Of a DNA stretch of 32,993 bases, positions 23,751-32,008 are shown piece by piece (positions within the stretch are counted from its first letter, which is position 1; every line of letters starts with the position of its first letter). This DNA is from Rikenellaceae bacterium (GTDB lineage Bacteria > Bacteroidota > Bacteroidia > Bacteroidales > Rikenellaceae). The position numbers and the translations under genes were made by a program. The stretch is from contig JAFQJK010000003.1 in assembly GCA_017415005.1 (NCBI GenBank), forward strand, positions 1-32,993. Reading direction: 5' to 3'. Below the pieces are notes generated by a model. It did not search any database. It was not told the origin of the DNA and was given only the letters and a program-made list of their open reading frames with translations.

Positions 23751-25454
23751 ATGTTTGCAGGGACCCACTTTATCGATTTCATCCGAAGCAATCCGGCACT
23801 GGCCGCATTTCTGACCGTCGCCCTCGGCTTTTGGGTGGGGAAATTCCGTTACAAAAGCTTCTCGCTCGGCACCGTGACCAGCGTGCTGCTCGTCGGCGTG
23901 GTCGTCGGACAACTCGACATCACGATCCCCGAGCCTGCCAAGACGCTCTTCTTCATGCTGTTCCTGTTCGCTGTCGGCTACGCCGTCGGGCCCCAGTTCT
24001 TCCGCGGGCTCAAAAAAGACGGGCTGCCACAGGTCGCCTTCGCCGTCGTCGTCTGCCTGCTCTGCCTCGGATCGGTCTGGGCATGCGCCACGGTCATGGG
24101 CTACGACCTGGCCCAGGCCGCGGGCCTGATGGCCGGTTCGCAGACCATGTCGGCCGCGCTCGGCGCCGCCACCGACACGATCCACCAACTGCCCAACGGG
24201 AAGGACATCGACCTGAGCGTCATGCCGGTCTGCTACGCCGTGAGCTACATCTTCGGCACGGCCGGCTCCGCCTGGATCCTCGGATCGCTGGGCCCCAGGC
24301 TGCTGGGCGGCGTCCCCAAGGTGAAAGCCGCCGCCAAAGAGCTCGAGGCAAAGATGGGCAACGACATGAGCATCACGCCGGGCTTCGACCCGGCAGCCCG
24401 CGCCATCGTGTTCCGGGCCTACAGCGCCGACAACGCGTGGTTCGCCCCCTATAAGACGGTCAAGGAGTTCGAGACCTATATGCAGTCGCAGCAGAAGCGC
24501 ATTTTCATCGAGCGTATCCGTCAGAAGGGTACGATCAAAGAGGTTACGCCCCGCACGCGCATCTATCCCGGCGACGAGATCGTCGTGAGCGGACGCCGCC
24601 AATATGTGATCGAAGAGGAGAACTGGATCGGCCGTGAGATCGAGGATAGCGACCTCATCAATTTCGCCGTCGAGCAGCGCCCGGTGGTCGTCAGCCGCAA
24701 GGGTGCCTGCGGCCTCACGGTCAACAAGCTGCTCCGCGAGCCTTATATGCACGGGGTGAGCGTACGCAGTATCCGGCGTACCGGCGTCAGGATCCCGGTA
24801 CTGGGCGAGAACAAGCTCGACTCGGGCGACCGCATCGAGCTGGTCGGCCTGCGGCAGGACGTGGAGCGTGCAGCCGGCCAGATCGGATTCAGCGACCCGC
24901 CCACCGAGCGGACCAGCATGACGCTGCTCGGCCTGAGCATCTTCCTGGGCGGCCTGATCTTCGGCTGGGTGCTCGTTACCCGGCTGGGTAACATACCGCT
25001 GAGCCTCACCGTGAGCGGCGGCGTGCTGATCGCCGGCCTCGTATGCGGCTGGCTAAGGGCCAAACGCCCCAACCTGGGCGGCATCCCCGACGCCTCGGTC
25101 TGGCTGCTCAACAACGCGGGCCTGAACATCTTCATCGCCATCGTCGGCATCTCGACCGGGCCCAGTTTCGTCAAAGGCTTTCAGGAAGTGGGCTGGAGCC
25201 TGTTCCTTGTCGGGGCGGTCGCCACCTCACTCCCGCTTCTGCTCGGCATCTTCATCGGCAAGTTCCTGTTCCGGTTCAATGACGCGCTCAACCTCGGCTG
25301 CGTGGCCGGGGCCCGAACGACGACCGCAGCGCTCGGTGCCGTCGAGGAGACGATCGAGAGCGACGTCCCGGCCATGGGATATACGATCACGTACGCCATC
25401 GGCAACACGCTGCTCATCATCTGGGGTGTGGTGATCGTCCTGCTCATGGCCTGA
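23751..25454 (+). CDS. aspT: AspT/YidE/YbjL-family transporter with central TrkA-C domains
   Basis: Inner-membrane transporter of the aspartate:alanine exchanger family (567 residues). The architecture is that of the family: an N-terminal membrane half (about 1-180) with repeated AspT/YidE/YbjL duplication sequence (LTVALGFWVGKFRYKSFSLG, GSQTMSAALGAATD), a cytoplasmic middle (about 205-385) with two RCK-C (TrkA-C)-like segments (RTRIYPGDEIVVSGRR and NKLDSGDRIELVGLR), and a second membrane half (about 395-567) repeating the motif (GGVLIAGLVCGW, GARTTTAALGAVEE). The pairing of GSQTMSAALGAA and GARTTTAALGAVE reflects the internal duplication. AspT normally works with aspartate 4-decarboxylase in a proton-motive cycle, but no decarboxylase gene is next to it, so the substrate is uncertain and the symbol is tentative. 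It ends at a two-way terminator. Confidence 0.85.
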   Translation: MFAGTHFIDFIRSNPALAAFLTVALGFWVGKFRYKSFSLGTVTSVLLVGVVVGQLDITIPEPAKTLFFMLFLFAVGYAVGPQFFRGLKKDGLPQVAFAVVVCLLCLGSVWACATVMGYDLAQAAGLMAGSQTMSAALGAATDTIHQLPNGKDIDLSVMPVCYAVSYIFGTAGSAWILGSLGPRLLGGVPKVKAAAKELEAKMGNDMSITPGFDPAARAIVFRAYSADNAWFAPYKTVKEFETYMQSQQKRIFIERIRQKGTIKEVTPRTRIYPGDEIVVSGRRQYVIEEENWIGREIEDSDLINFAVEQRPVVVSRKGACGLTVNKLLREPYMHGVSVRSIRRTGVRIPVLGENKLDSGDRIELVGLRQDVERAAGQIGFSDPPTERTSMTLLGLSIFLGGLIFGWVLVTRLGNIPLSLTVSGGVLIAGLVCGWLRAKRPNLGGIPDASVWLLNNAGLNIFIAIVGISTGPSFVKGFQEVGWSLFLVGAVATSLPLLLGIFIGKFLFRFNDALNLGCVAGARTTTAALGAVEETIESDVPAMGYTITYAIGNTLLIIWGVVIVLLMA

Positions 25455-25474
25455 CCGCCCGCCCCGGCAACCAC

Positions 25475-25502
25475 AAAAGGAGCCCGTCAAGGCTCCTTTT
25501 TT
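25475..25502. terminator. Two-way rho-independent terminator
   Basis: AAAAGGAGCC (25475-25484) pairs with GGCTCCTTTT (25491-25500) across loop CGTCAA, followed by TT. Both sides end in A/T runs, so it can stop the transporter transcript (+) and, 130 bases past its stop, the glycoside hydrolase transcript (-). Confidence 0.85.
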
Positions 25503-25631
25503 ACGTACATCATATATGTACTGTACCACCCGACCTCCGGAACACCCGCATGAAACACTCAGACAACCGCCGTCCCTGCCAGGCAAGGCATCTATGTAGC
25601 TTCTTTGACAGAGCTACCGCCATCTGCCGGC

Positions 25632-27089
25632 TCAACGGAAAAACAGGTAAACGGGACTCTCCGTAACCTCCAGCCGGATGGCCCGGCGTCCCGCCCGCGT
25701 CCATTGCGGAACGGGAGGCGACAGCGAATCGGCGGCCATGGCCTCAACCCGTGCAAGGCGTCCGGGAAGTTCCCCCAGCTCAGCCGTGAAGACAACCGGA
25801 CAGTATCCCTCCTTACGGTGCGTCGGCGCCCCTGTCGGGCTCCAGACCACCCAGGCCCGCTCCGCCGGGCGATCTCCGTGTACGAACTCGTACACATACA
25901 TCGGGCGACCCGTACCCTCATCCCGGCACGTCACCACGCGCTCCATCCGGTAGTCGCCCAGCAGCGCCGCGGCCTGCCGGACAGCCCAATAGGCGGGCTT
26001 GGGCCTGAAATGACGTGTGAGACCCGAAGCGGCATGAATCCCCGCCTCGTCGTTATCATCAAAATAGTAGATATAGGCCCGCTCCACGTCGCGTCCGGCC
26101 AGCACCAGCAGGCTCCGCACCAGGTACTGGGCCTGTTGCAGGTCGGTCACGCCCTGCCAGTCGAGCTGCCGGGCCCAGCCCTCGCGCCGCTCCATCGCCC
26201 CGGGCGTCGCGGCATCGTACCCGAACTCGGTCACCCAGACGCGCTTGTCCGGGGCATGCCGGTCGCGCCATGCGATCACCTCGTCCACGACCTTCAGGTA
26301 GACCGACGCGGTATCTTCAGGGAAAGTCCGGTTCCACGGGCTCGGGTGCTCGCCGGGCGTCGGCAGCACGGCATAAGTGTGCACGTTGATCACGTCGTAG
26401 AGCGGCAGCACATCCGCATCTCCGTAGAAGCTGTCGAGCGACTGGCTGTACGCATCCGCCGGACGGGCATGGACCGTCGGCGTAAGGATCGTCATCGCCG
26501 GATCGCCGGCCCGGATGCCGCGTGCCATACCTGTAAAAACAGAGCGGTAGACCGTCGGATCGAAACGGTTTCCCGGCTCGTTGCCGATCTCGACCGACGT
26601 ACAGAGCCGCTCGTTTCCCGACGGGCCGAAGTAACGGGCCAGCCGGCGCCCGTACTCGTACAACCACGCCTCCTGTCCGGTCCACACCGAAGCGGTATCG
26701 GCCCGGGGAGCCTCGAAACCCGAGAACTGGACACAGATATCCGTCTCGAAGCCTCCCTCCCGCCACGGACCGTACACATCCTGCTTCCAGTCGACACGGT
26801 TCACACACACCGGAAGTGTGATCGTATCGCCGGGCCTGTCGACATCCCAGTTCAGGTTATGGTAGTTGCGCACCAGCCGGGCCACCGGCCGGTACAGCGC
26901 CGGCCGGAAAGCGAAATGACCGTTCACGCCGATAAAATCGCGGAACAGCGGATGCCCGTTCGACCCCGCATCACCCGCAGCCGCGCCCTGCGCGTCAACC
27001 GGCAAGCCGGGCGCCGCGGGACGGCCCGACACTCCCCCGGCCATGCACATGCAGGCGACCAGCAGAAGCCCTACCCGAAGATTTCCCAT
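25632..27089 (-). CDS. Secreted glycoside hydrolase, clan GH-A-like
   Basis: Probable exported glycosidase of 485 residues; substrate unknown. The start MGNLRVGLLLVACMCMAGGV is a signal peptide. The body looks like a TIM-barrel retaining hydrolase: the acid/base candidate is E171 in SVEIGNEPGNRFDP, and the nucleophile candidate is E288 in RVWVTEFGYDAATPG. Between them are VLPLYDVINVHTYA (barrel strand with the HTY motif) and, beyond them, LVLAGRDVERAYIYYFDDND. The NEP and TEFG pattern with this spacing (about 117 residues) is typical of clan GH-A families such as GH39 and GH5-like enzymes; I cannot name the family with certainty. The C-terminal 100 residues (about 385-485) form a beta-rich accessory domain. 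A consensus promoter lies upstream and the start at 27089 follows it. It is a single-gene unit and no transporter or SusCD pair is adjacent. Confidence 0.82.
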   Translation of the reverse strand: MGNLRVGLLLVACMCMAGGVSGRPAAPGLPVDAQGAAAGDAGSNGHPLFRDFIGVNGHFAFRPALYRPVARLVRNYHNLNWDVDRPGDTITLPVCVNRVDWKQDVYGPWREGGFETDICVQFSGFEAPRADTASVWTGQEAWLYEYGRRLARYFGPSGNERLCTSVEIGNEPGNRFDPTVYRSVFTGMARGIRAGDPAMTILTPTVHARPADAYSQSLDSFYGDADVLPLYDVINVHTYAVLPTPGEHPSPWNRTFPEDTASVYLKVVDEVIAWRDRHAPDKRVWVTEFGYDAATPGAMERREGWARQLDWQGVTDLQQAQYLVRSLLVLAGRDVERAYIYYFDDNDEAGIHAASGLTRHFRPKPAYWAVRQAAALLGDYRMERVVTCRDEGTGRPMYVYEFVHGDRPAERAWVVWSPTGAPTHRKEGYCPVVFTAELGELPGRLARVEAMAADSLSPPVPQWTRAGRRAIRLEVTESPVYLFFR

Positions 27090-27169
27090 GTCAATATATT
27101 ATAGATCAACCGGGCACGCCGCCCACCGGGCCCAACGCCCGGTCATAGTGCGGGCGAATTCCCCGATCC

Positions 27170-27199
27170 CAAAGATAATACGATCGTCTCATATTCCAA
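27170..27199 (-). promoter_or_regulatory. Bacteroidota-type promoter of the glycoside hydrolase gene
   Basis: On the minus strand TTG (27199-27197), a 19-base spacer and TATCTTTG (27177-27170): an exact consensus match. The 5' untranslated region to the ATG at 27089 is roughly 70 bases, leaving room for a regulatory leader. Confidence 0.75.
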
Positions 27200-27315
27200 C
27201 ACGGCCGGCCCGGCGGACAGTCCGCGCCCGCGAGTCCCTCCGGGGCGACACCCCCGCCCGGGAAGGCCACGTCAGGCATATCTCACCGGCAACCGGCACG
27301 CCTGTCACCACCCTC

Positions 27316-27921
27316 CTATCCGACCGATGCTTTCACACTCTGTTGGTAAGCCCTTTTCAGGTAATCCAGAAATGCCGTGACGTTACGCTTCCGCTCGAAC
27401 AGGATACCCCGCCGCTTATAAGGCTCCTGTATTTTGATTCCGAAAAAGGCTTCGAAGGCCTTGATCGTCTGGATAAAGTTGAGGGTTGATCCGTCTTTCT
27501 GCGTAATCAGGCCCGTCGAGAACAGGGCGCAAACCATCTCCAGCAACTGACTGACGCTGCCTTTCCAGGCCAGGAGCGGGCCGGGCGATGCATCGGGCTT
27601 CGGACAGGACGCCTCCTGCCCCGGCTTGCCCAATTGACGGTTGACCATGTCGATCTCGATGTCGAGCATCCCCATGCAGAATTTACATAGCTCAGCGCCC
27701 TGAGGGGCAAGCTGCCTTCTGATGATCTGAAAGGCCAGATGTAGCTGCCGCAGCTCCCTTAAGCGGCACACGGCATCGGATTCTGTGCCATACATGCCTG
27801 CCAGATATGCGTTGAGCATGCTGCGCGCCTCAAAATAATCATCAGCGCTCTGAAGCGGTTTGTGCGCAACTTCCAATATTTGCCGCACGAGTTCCTGTTG
27901 GGTTTTGGGAGTAGTTTTCAT
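27316..27921 (-). CDS. RteC-like protein
   Basis: Short protein (201 residues from the ATG at 27921) resembling RteC, the regulator that controls excision genes of CTnDOT-type conjugative transposons. The C-terminal half carries the recognisable pattern WKGSVSQLLEMVCALFSTG, DGSTLNFIQTIKAFEAFFGI, then EPYKRRGILFERKRNVTAFL and DYLKRAYQ, predicted to be helical with a basic arginine-rich helix like the RteC DNA-binding part. The N-terminal half is helical with a Cys pair (LCKFCMGMLD, about 108-117). The frame extends upstream to 28053 through hydrophobic, AT-rich codons and I reject that extension. No integrase, excisionase, rteA/rteB or tra genes are in the window, so it is an orphan, possibly a remnant of an integrative element or a domesticated regulator. 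The upstream DNA is AT-rich and holds a perfect dyad. Confidence 0.7.
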   Translation of the reverse strand: MKTTPKTQQELVRQILEVAHKPLQSADDYFEARSMLNAYLAGMYGTESDAVCRLRELRQLHLAFQIIRRQLAPQGAELCKFCMGMLDIEIDMVNRQLGKPGQEASCPKPDASPGPLLAWKGSVSQLLEMVCALFSTGLITQKDGSTLNFIQTIKAFEAFFGIKIQEPYKRRGILFERKRNVTAFLDYLKRAYQQSVKASVG

Positions 27922-27966
27922 AATTCTATATACTTTGAGTTTATCACACGCCTCATATTCAATGAG

Positions 27967-27986
27967 ATATTGTATAAATACAATAT
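27967..27986. promoter_or_regulatory. Perfect dyad, probable operator of the RteC-like gene
   Basis: ATATTGTAT (27967-27975) and ATACAATAT (27978-27986) are perfect inverted arms with a two-base centre. It lies between the RteC-like start codon and its likely promoter, the place for a repressor or autoregulation site. Binding by the RteC-like protein itself is a guess. Confidence 0.5.
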
Positions 27987-28171
27987 AAACCATAGTATAC
28001 CATATGATTATATGCCCTGAATATATGAAAATTAATCCGGCACACCAAATCATACAATTTAATTTTGCATAACCGAGCTATTTTCTGGCGTATGACAGGC
28101 ATGCGCGATCCGCGGAACCGGCCTCCGGGGAGCCTCCGCCCGTTCCTCCGCCCCCGGGACCCCCTACCGGC

Positions 28172-28203
28172 AAAAACGAGAGGGTGCCTTAAGCACCCTC
28201 TCG
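28172..28203 (-). terminator. Rho-independent terminator of lysC-lysA
   Basis: On the minus strand CGAGAGGGTGC (28203-28193), loop TTAAG, GCACCCTCTCG (28187-28177), then TTTTTG. A perfect 11-base stem that starts 22 bases after the lysA stop codon. Confidence 0.9.
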
Positions 28204-28224
28204 AAACCAAATGTTGATCCCCGT

Positions 28225-29388
28225 CTATTCCGTCAGGCGATCGCTGTAGACCGCTCCCGGCAGGTCATGCAGGTTGTAGGTCGAAGCCATGGCCGCGCCA
28301 TAGGCTCCCGCCGACTTGAGCGACACGAGATCGCCCCGGTGCAGGACCGGCAGTTCGAGATCGCGTGCGAAAATATCCGAAGACTCGCAGACCGTCCCCC
28401 CGATAATGTAGGTCTCACGCTTATCGCCGCCCGATAAATTCTCGATCGCGTGCCGGGCCTGATAGAGCGCCGGACGAAGCAGCTCGGTCATACTGGCGTC
28501 GACGATCGCCACGCGCTTGCCGCTGGCCGTGGTCTTATGGAACAACACGCGCGAGATCAGCTCCCCGCACTGCCCGACGATCGAGCGGCCGAGCTCGAAA
28601 TGAACCTCTACGCCGGGTCCCAGGTGCAGGTGTTCACGGAACACGGCGAAATAGCCCGCAAAATCGGGGATCGGCTCGCCCTCGGGATCGCCGTAGTTGA
28701 TCCCCAGTCCGCCGCCGACATTGACGTACGAGAAGCGGAAGCCGCTGTCGGCGAACCATGCCCAGAGCTCGTTCACCCGCTCGCAGAGCTTGGCAAATAC
28801 GCTGAGATCGACGATCTGCGACCCGACATGGAAGTGCAGCCCGACGATCTCGATATTTTTCCACTGCGGCATCCGCTCGCGGATACGGTCGATCTCGGTA
28901 TACGAGATACCGAATTTGCTGTCGGCCTGGCCGGTCGAGATATACTTGTGGGTCTTGGGATCGACATCGGGATTGATGCGCAGCGCCACGCGCACCTTCC
29001 GCCCCATGTCCGCAGCGATCCCGTCTATGATCTCCAGCTCGTGGAACGACTCGCAGTTGAACGCGAAAATATCCTGCTCGATACTGTAACGTATCTCTTT
29101 ATCGCTCTTGCCGACGCCGGCGTAAACAATGTCGCGGGCCGGGAAGCCGCACTCGATGCCCCGGCGCACCTCGTTGCCGCTCACCGCGTCGATCCCCAGT
29201 CCGAAACTGCGGATCTCCTCCAGGATACGCGGATCGTAGTTGGCCTTGATGGCATAGTGCACCCGGTAGCCGTAGCGCGACGACTCATCGGCGCAGGCAC
29301 GCAGCGTGCGGCGCAGCAAGTCGATGTCGTACAGATAGAAAGGCGTCTCGAAGCCTTTGAGCCGGTCGGCGATGGTCTTGCTTAGCAT
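28225..29388 (-). CDS. lysA: Diaminopimelate decarboxylase
   Basis: PLP enzyme that decarboxylates meso-diaminopimelate to L-lysine, the last step of lysine synthesis. The 387-residue product has the fold-type III barrel with PLP lysine K48 in VHYAIKAN, HFHVGSQI (His that stacks on PLP, about 195-202), YVNVGGGLGINYGDP, the phosphate-binding and substrate region ELGRSIVGQCGEL, and the C-terminal barrel GGTVCESSDIFARD with the active-site Cys-Glu-Ser of the partner subunit. The start ATG overlaps the lysC stop (ATGCTAA, 7 shared bases), so it is translationally coupled. The terminator at 28172 ends the transcript. Together with lysC it gives the first and last steps of the lysine branch. Confidence 0.95.
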   Translation of the reverse strand: MLSKTIADRLKGFETPFYLYDIDLLRRTLRACADESSRYGYRVHYAIKANYDPRILEEIRSFGLGIDAVSGNEVRRGIECGFPARDIVYAGVGKSDKEIRYSIEQDIFAFNCESFHELEIIDGIAADMGRKVRVALRINPDVDPKTHKYISTGQADSKFGISYTEIDRIRERMPQWKNIEIVGLHFHVGSQIVDLSVFAKLCERVNELWAWFADSGFRFSYVNVGGGLGINYGDPEGEPIPDFAGYFAVFREHLHLGPGVEVHFELGRSIVGQCGELISRVLFHKTTASGKRVAIVDASMTELLRPALYQARHAIENLSGGDKRETYIIGGTVCESSDIFARDLELPVLHRGDLVSLKSAGAYGAAMASTYNLHDLPGAVYSDRLTE

Positions 29389-30698
29389 GATCGGAAAAGA
29401 TGGTCGTTAAGGCTTTGCAGCGCCTGTTTCTTATAAGGAGTGGCGATCAGCATGGCCAGGCTGCGGTGGCTCGCGCCATACGAGATCATCTTGATCGGGG
29501 TCGCCTTGAGGCTTTCGAGCACGCGGGCGCCCAGGCCCGACTCGGTGTGCTCCATGTGTCCCACCACGCAGACGATCGTATTGTCGGTCTCGATCTCGAT
29601 CTTGCCCAACTCGTTAAGCTCGGCGACAATGGCGTCGAGATGCGCGTCGTTATCGATCGTGAGCGATACGGCGACTTCCGAGGTGGTGATCATGTCGATC
29701 GGCGTCTTATGCTGCTCGAAGATCTCGAACACCTTACGCAGGAAACCATAGGCCATCAGCATGCGCGTCGAGTAGATACGGATCACGGTGATCCCGTCCT
29801 TGGCCGCCACGGCGTGGAACGCCTTCGAGTCGTCCTCGCTGTTCGAAATACGGGTTCCGGGAGCCTGCGGGTCCATCGTGTTCTTGAGCAGCACGGCGAT
29901 CCCGCGGTCCTTGCACGGCTGGATCGTCGCCGGGTGCAGGATCTTGGCCCCGAAATAAGCCAGCTCGGCCGCCTCGTCGAAGCTCATCTTGCGGATCGGA
30001 TAGGTGTTCTCGACAAAGCGCGGGTCGTTATTGTGCATCCCGTCGATGTCGGTCCATATCTGTACCTCGTCGGCTCCGATCGCAGCGCCCATCAGCGCCG
30101 CACTGTAATCGCTGCCGCCTCGGCCGAGGTTGTCGATCTCGCCCCGGCAGTTGGTGCAGATGAACCCCTGCGTGACGAACTGCGTACCGGGATCGGCCGT
30201 CAGCTCGCCGAGCAGCTCGCCGAGCTTGCGTGTGTCGACCTTTCCGTCGCCGTCGCAGCACATGAACGAGGGAGCGTGCAACAGTTGCACTTTCGCCCCC
30301 GTCTGGGCCATGTAGCTGGCAAAGATCGCCGAGGTGAGCAACTCGCCCTGCGCGATGATCCTGCGCTCCGACGTATAGGGCCTGAAAGCTGCGGCCTCGC
30401 CGCGGATCGTATCGAATTTCTCGTTCATCAGCGCAGTCGCCTCCGCCGCCCTTTCGGGCGTGAGCAGCTCGCCGATGCAGGTGCTGTATTTTTCCGTGAG
30501 GGCGGTCAGTTGTTCCTCGATCTGTGCGGTCTGCCCCTCGGCTGCCAGTTTGACGATCCGTACCAGGGCATCGGTGGTTCCTGACATGGCTGAAAGTACC
30601 GTGATCTTCGCGGACTCCTGCTTCACGATCTCTGCCACACGCCGCATATTGCTGGCCGAGCCGACAGAGGTACCTCCGAACTTCAAAACCTTGATCAT
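29382..30698 (-). CDS. lysC: Aspartate kinase (monofunctional)
   Basis: Phosphorylates aspartate, the first step of the lysine, diaminopimelate, threonine and methionine pathway. The 438-residue product opens MIKVLKFGGTSVGSASNMRR with the kinase P-loop-like KFGGTSVGS (6-14). Further signatures are GRGGSDYSAALMGAAIGADEVQIWTDIDG (about 192-220) and KILHPATIQPC. The C-terminal regulatory half has two ACT units (TVIRIYSTRMLMAYGFLRKVFEIFEQHKTPIDMITTS-type and CVVGHMEHTESGLGARVLESL). The tail ...NDHLFRSC ends inside the lysA start. No homoserine dehydrogenase domain is fused. A -7 box lies at 30748-30755 on the minus strand. ACT domains imply feedback control by a product amino acid, probably lysine given the coupling to lysA. 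Confidence 0.95.
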   Translation of the reverse strand: MIKVLKFGGTSVGSASNMRRVAEIVKQESAKITVLSAMSGTTDALVRIVKLAAEGQTAQIEEQLTALTEKYSTCIGELLTPERAAEATALMNEKFDTIRGEAAAFRPYTSERRIIAQGELLTSAIFASYMAQTGAKVQLLHAPSFMCCDGDGKVDTRKLGELLGELTADPGTQFVTQGFICTNCRGEIDNLGRGGSDYSAALMGAAIGADEVQIWTDIDGMHNNDPRFVENTYPIRKMSFDEAAELAYFGAKILHPATIQPCKDRGIAVLLKNTMDPQAPGTRISNSEDDSKAFHAVAAKDGITVIRIYSTRMLMAYGFLRKVFEIFEQHKTPIDMITTSEVAVSLTIDNDAHLDAIVAELNELGKIEIETDNTIVCVVGHMEHTESGLGARVLESLKATPIKMISYGASHRSLAMLIATPYKKQALQSLNDHLFRSC

Positions 30699-30747
30699 AA
30701 AATTTTAATACAATTAGTTAAAAAACCGGTAATTGTGTTCACTTTTG

Positions 30748-30755
30748 GCAAAAGT
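30748..30755 (-). promoter_or_regulatory. -7 box of the lysC-lysA promoter
   Basis: TACTTTTG on the minus strand, an exact TAnnTTTG match 50 bases before the lysC ATG. No clean TTG was found at 19-21 bases; the upstream DNA is A/T-rich. Confidence 0.5.
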
Positions 30756-30914
30756 AGGTCAAATTGTTTGTTTTTCATTAAAAGTTTTATTTTTTTTGCA
30801 ACAAGTTTAGTGCGCGTATAAAATTACACAGCACGCTCAAAAAGCCTGTCCGGATTTCAACTTTTCGTGAAAAACGGCTCGAAGGTAACAAAAATCCGGC
30901 AAATCGAATAAATT

Positions 30915-30931
30915 GGTTACAATTTGTAACC
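30915..30931. promoter_or_regulatory. 17-base dyad, operator-like
   Basis: GGTTACAA (30915-30922), one base, TTGTAACC (30924-30931): a perfect inverted repeat about 80 bases before the ACT-like gene and about 215 before lysC. It has the form of a regulator site (8-base half-sites). Confidence 0.5.
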
Positions 30932-31012
30932 CTGACACAAAAAATTTGCAACGGCAGGTCCCGGAGCCCCGTGGACAAAAACAGAACTGGAAAACAAACA
31001 AGGTAGACGATT

Positions 31013-31684
31013 ATGCTTACGATCCCCAATGCAGTAGAAGAAGTCATCAAGAAAAAGCCCTTCCTCGAGGGGGCGCTTGTCGAAGGCCTTGTCAACCTGT
31101 CGGCCCTGGCCCGGCAGCTCAAGCCCGACATTGAGAAGAAAGTGGGCAAGGAGGTCAACGACAGCGCTGTGATCATGGCCCTCAACCGGCTCGTCCCGCG
31201 CCTTGAGCTGATGTCGGCCATGAAGTTCAAAAAGGTGGTCGAGAATATCGGCGACATCATCGTGCGCTCCAACCTGGCCGACTACGCCTTCGTCAACTCG
31301 CCGACGCTTTTCGACAAGCAGGCCGTGCTGCTCGACCGGGTCCGGACGATGAAGGACGTGTTCTGCACCTTTTCGCAGGGCATTTACGAGACGACGTTGG
31401 TGGTAAGCAGCTCGATCGTGTCACTGGTCGACGAGATCTTCGCCAGCGAGAAGAACATCGCGCGCACGGTCAACCTCTCGTCGATCACGGTCAAACTGCC
31501 GACCGAGAACACGATCTGCCCGGGCGTGTATTACTATATTTTTAAGGAGCTCGCCTGGGACAACATCAATATCACCGAGGTGATCAGCACGACCAACGAG
31601 TTCACCGTAGTGGTCAGCGACGACGACATCCACCGGGCGTTCACGATCCTGATGGAGGCCAAGCGCCAGGCCAGCATCCAGTAG
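31013..31684 (+). CDS. ACT-domain-like protein, conserved in Bacteroidota
   Basis: 223-residue cytoplasmic protein beginning MLTIPNAVEEVIKKKPFLEG. The N-terminal part (about 1-65) is helical and reads like a DNA-binding/wing region (LSALARQLKPDIEKKVGKEVNDSAVIMALNRL). The middle and C-terminal parts have ACT-type beta-alpha sequence, notably SSITVKLPTENTICPGVYYYIF and INITEVISTTNEFTVVVSDDD followed by an IHRAFTILMEAKR helix. ACT domains bind amino acids; with the aspartokinase gene diverging from it, a regulatory role in the aspartate pathway is plausible but not shown. No enzyme motif is visible. A strong terminator follows, so it is a single-gene unit. Confidence 0.75.
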   Translation: MLTIPNAVEEVIKKKPFLEGALVEGLVNLSALARQLKPDIEKKVGKEVNDSAVIMALNRLVPRLELMSAMKFKKVVENIGDIIVRSNLADYAFVNSPTLFDKQAVLLDRVRTMKDVFCTFSQGIYETTLVVSSSIVSLVDEIFASEKNIARTVNLSSITVKLPTENTICPGVYYYIFKELAWDNINITEVISTTNEFTVVVSDDDIHRAFTILMEAKRQASIQ

Positions 31685-31711
31685 TCCGGCACGCCCCGGT
31701 CCTCACGCCAG

Positions 31712-31740
31712 GCCCCGCTCCGCGCCGGGGCTTTTGCTTT
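31712..31740 (+). terminator. Rho-independent terminator of the ACT-like gene
   Basis: GCCCCG (31712-31717) pairs with CGGGGC (31726-31731) across an 8-base loop, followed by TTTTGCTTT. It starts 28 bases after the stop codon. Confidence 0.75.
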
Positions 31741-31983
31741 TCACCCCGGGATGCGGGTGTTGACCGAAGATCGGCTCCGGCAACATCCTGCAAGCGGCTT
31801 TCGGCGGTTACTCCGACACAAGAGTTGTTCATCTTCTTTGGTCCCGATCCACAAACGGCAAAAGACCGGGGCCCCTGCAACCTGACACGACCTGCTTTGC
31901 GGCCCGGGCGACCGATCCGCAACAACCGGCTTCGCCCGGACAGCTTGCGTCTCCGGGCCGCGCCCTTCACCGAACGGATACCT

Positions 31984-32008
31984 CACCCCGGCACTGCGGG
32001 CCGGGGTG
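31984..32008. repeat. Inverted repeat in the gene-free region
   Basis: CACCCCGGC (31984-31992) and GCCGGGGTG (32000-32008) form a 9-base stem with a 7-base loop. No U-run follows on either strand, so it is not an ordinary terminator. Confidence 0.5.

Larger units (their letters stand above)
27922..28224. other. Gene-free, AT-rich leader of the RteC-like gene plus lysA terminator
   Basis: Contains the 9-base-arm dyad at 27967-27986, a possible promoter for the RteC-like gene (TTG 20 bases before TAATTTTC on the minus strand, about 28030-28060), and on the right the lysA terminator. The AT-rich stretch 27940-28075 stands out against the GC-rich surroundings. Confidence 0.6.
30699..31012. other. 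Divergent intergenic region between lysC and the ACT-like gene
   Basis: Holds the lysC -7 box at 30748-30755 (TACTTTTG on the minus strand) and the dyad at 30915-30931. It is AT-rich throughout. A consensus plus-strand promoter for the gene at 31013 was not found. Confidence 0.6.

Noticed and set aside
23750..23757. TATGTTTG, an exact -7 box match over the transporter start codon
   Set aside because: It overlaps the ATG itself, has no TTG box upstream and no later start codon that fits the family, so it is probably coincidence.
28450..30584. Long plus-strand frames opposite lysA and lysC
   Set aside because: Antisense to certain genes; composition follows codon structure of the true strand.
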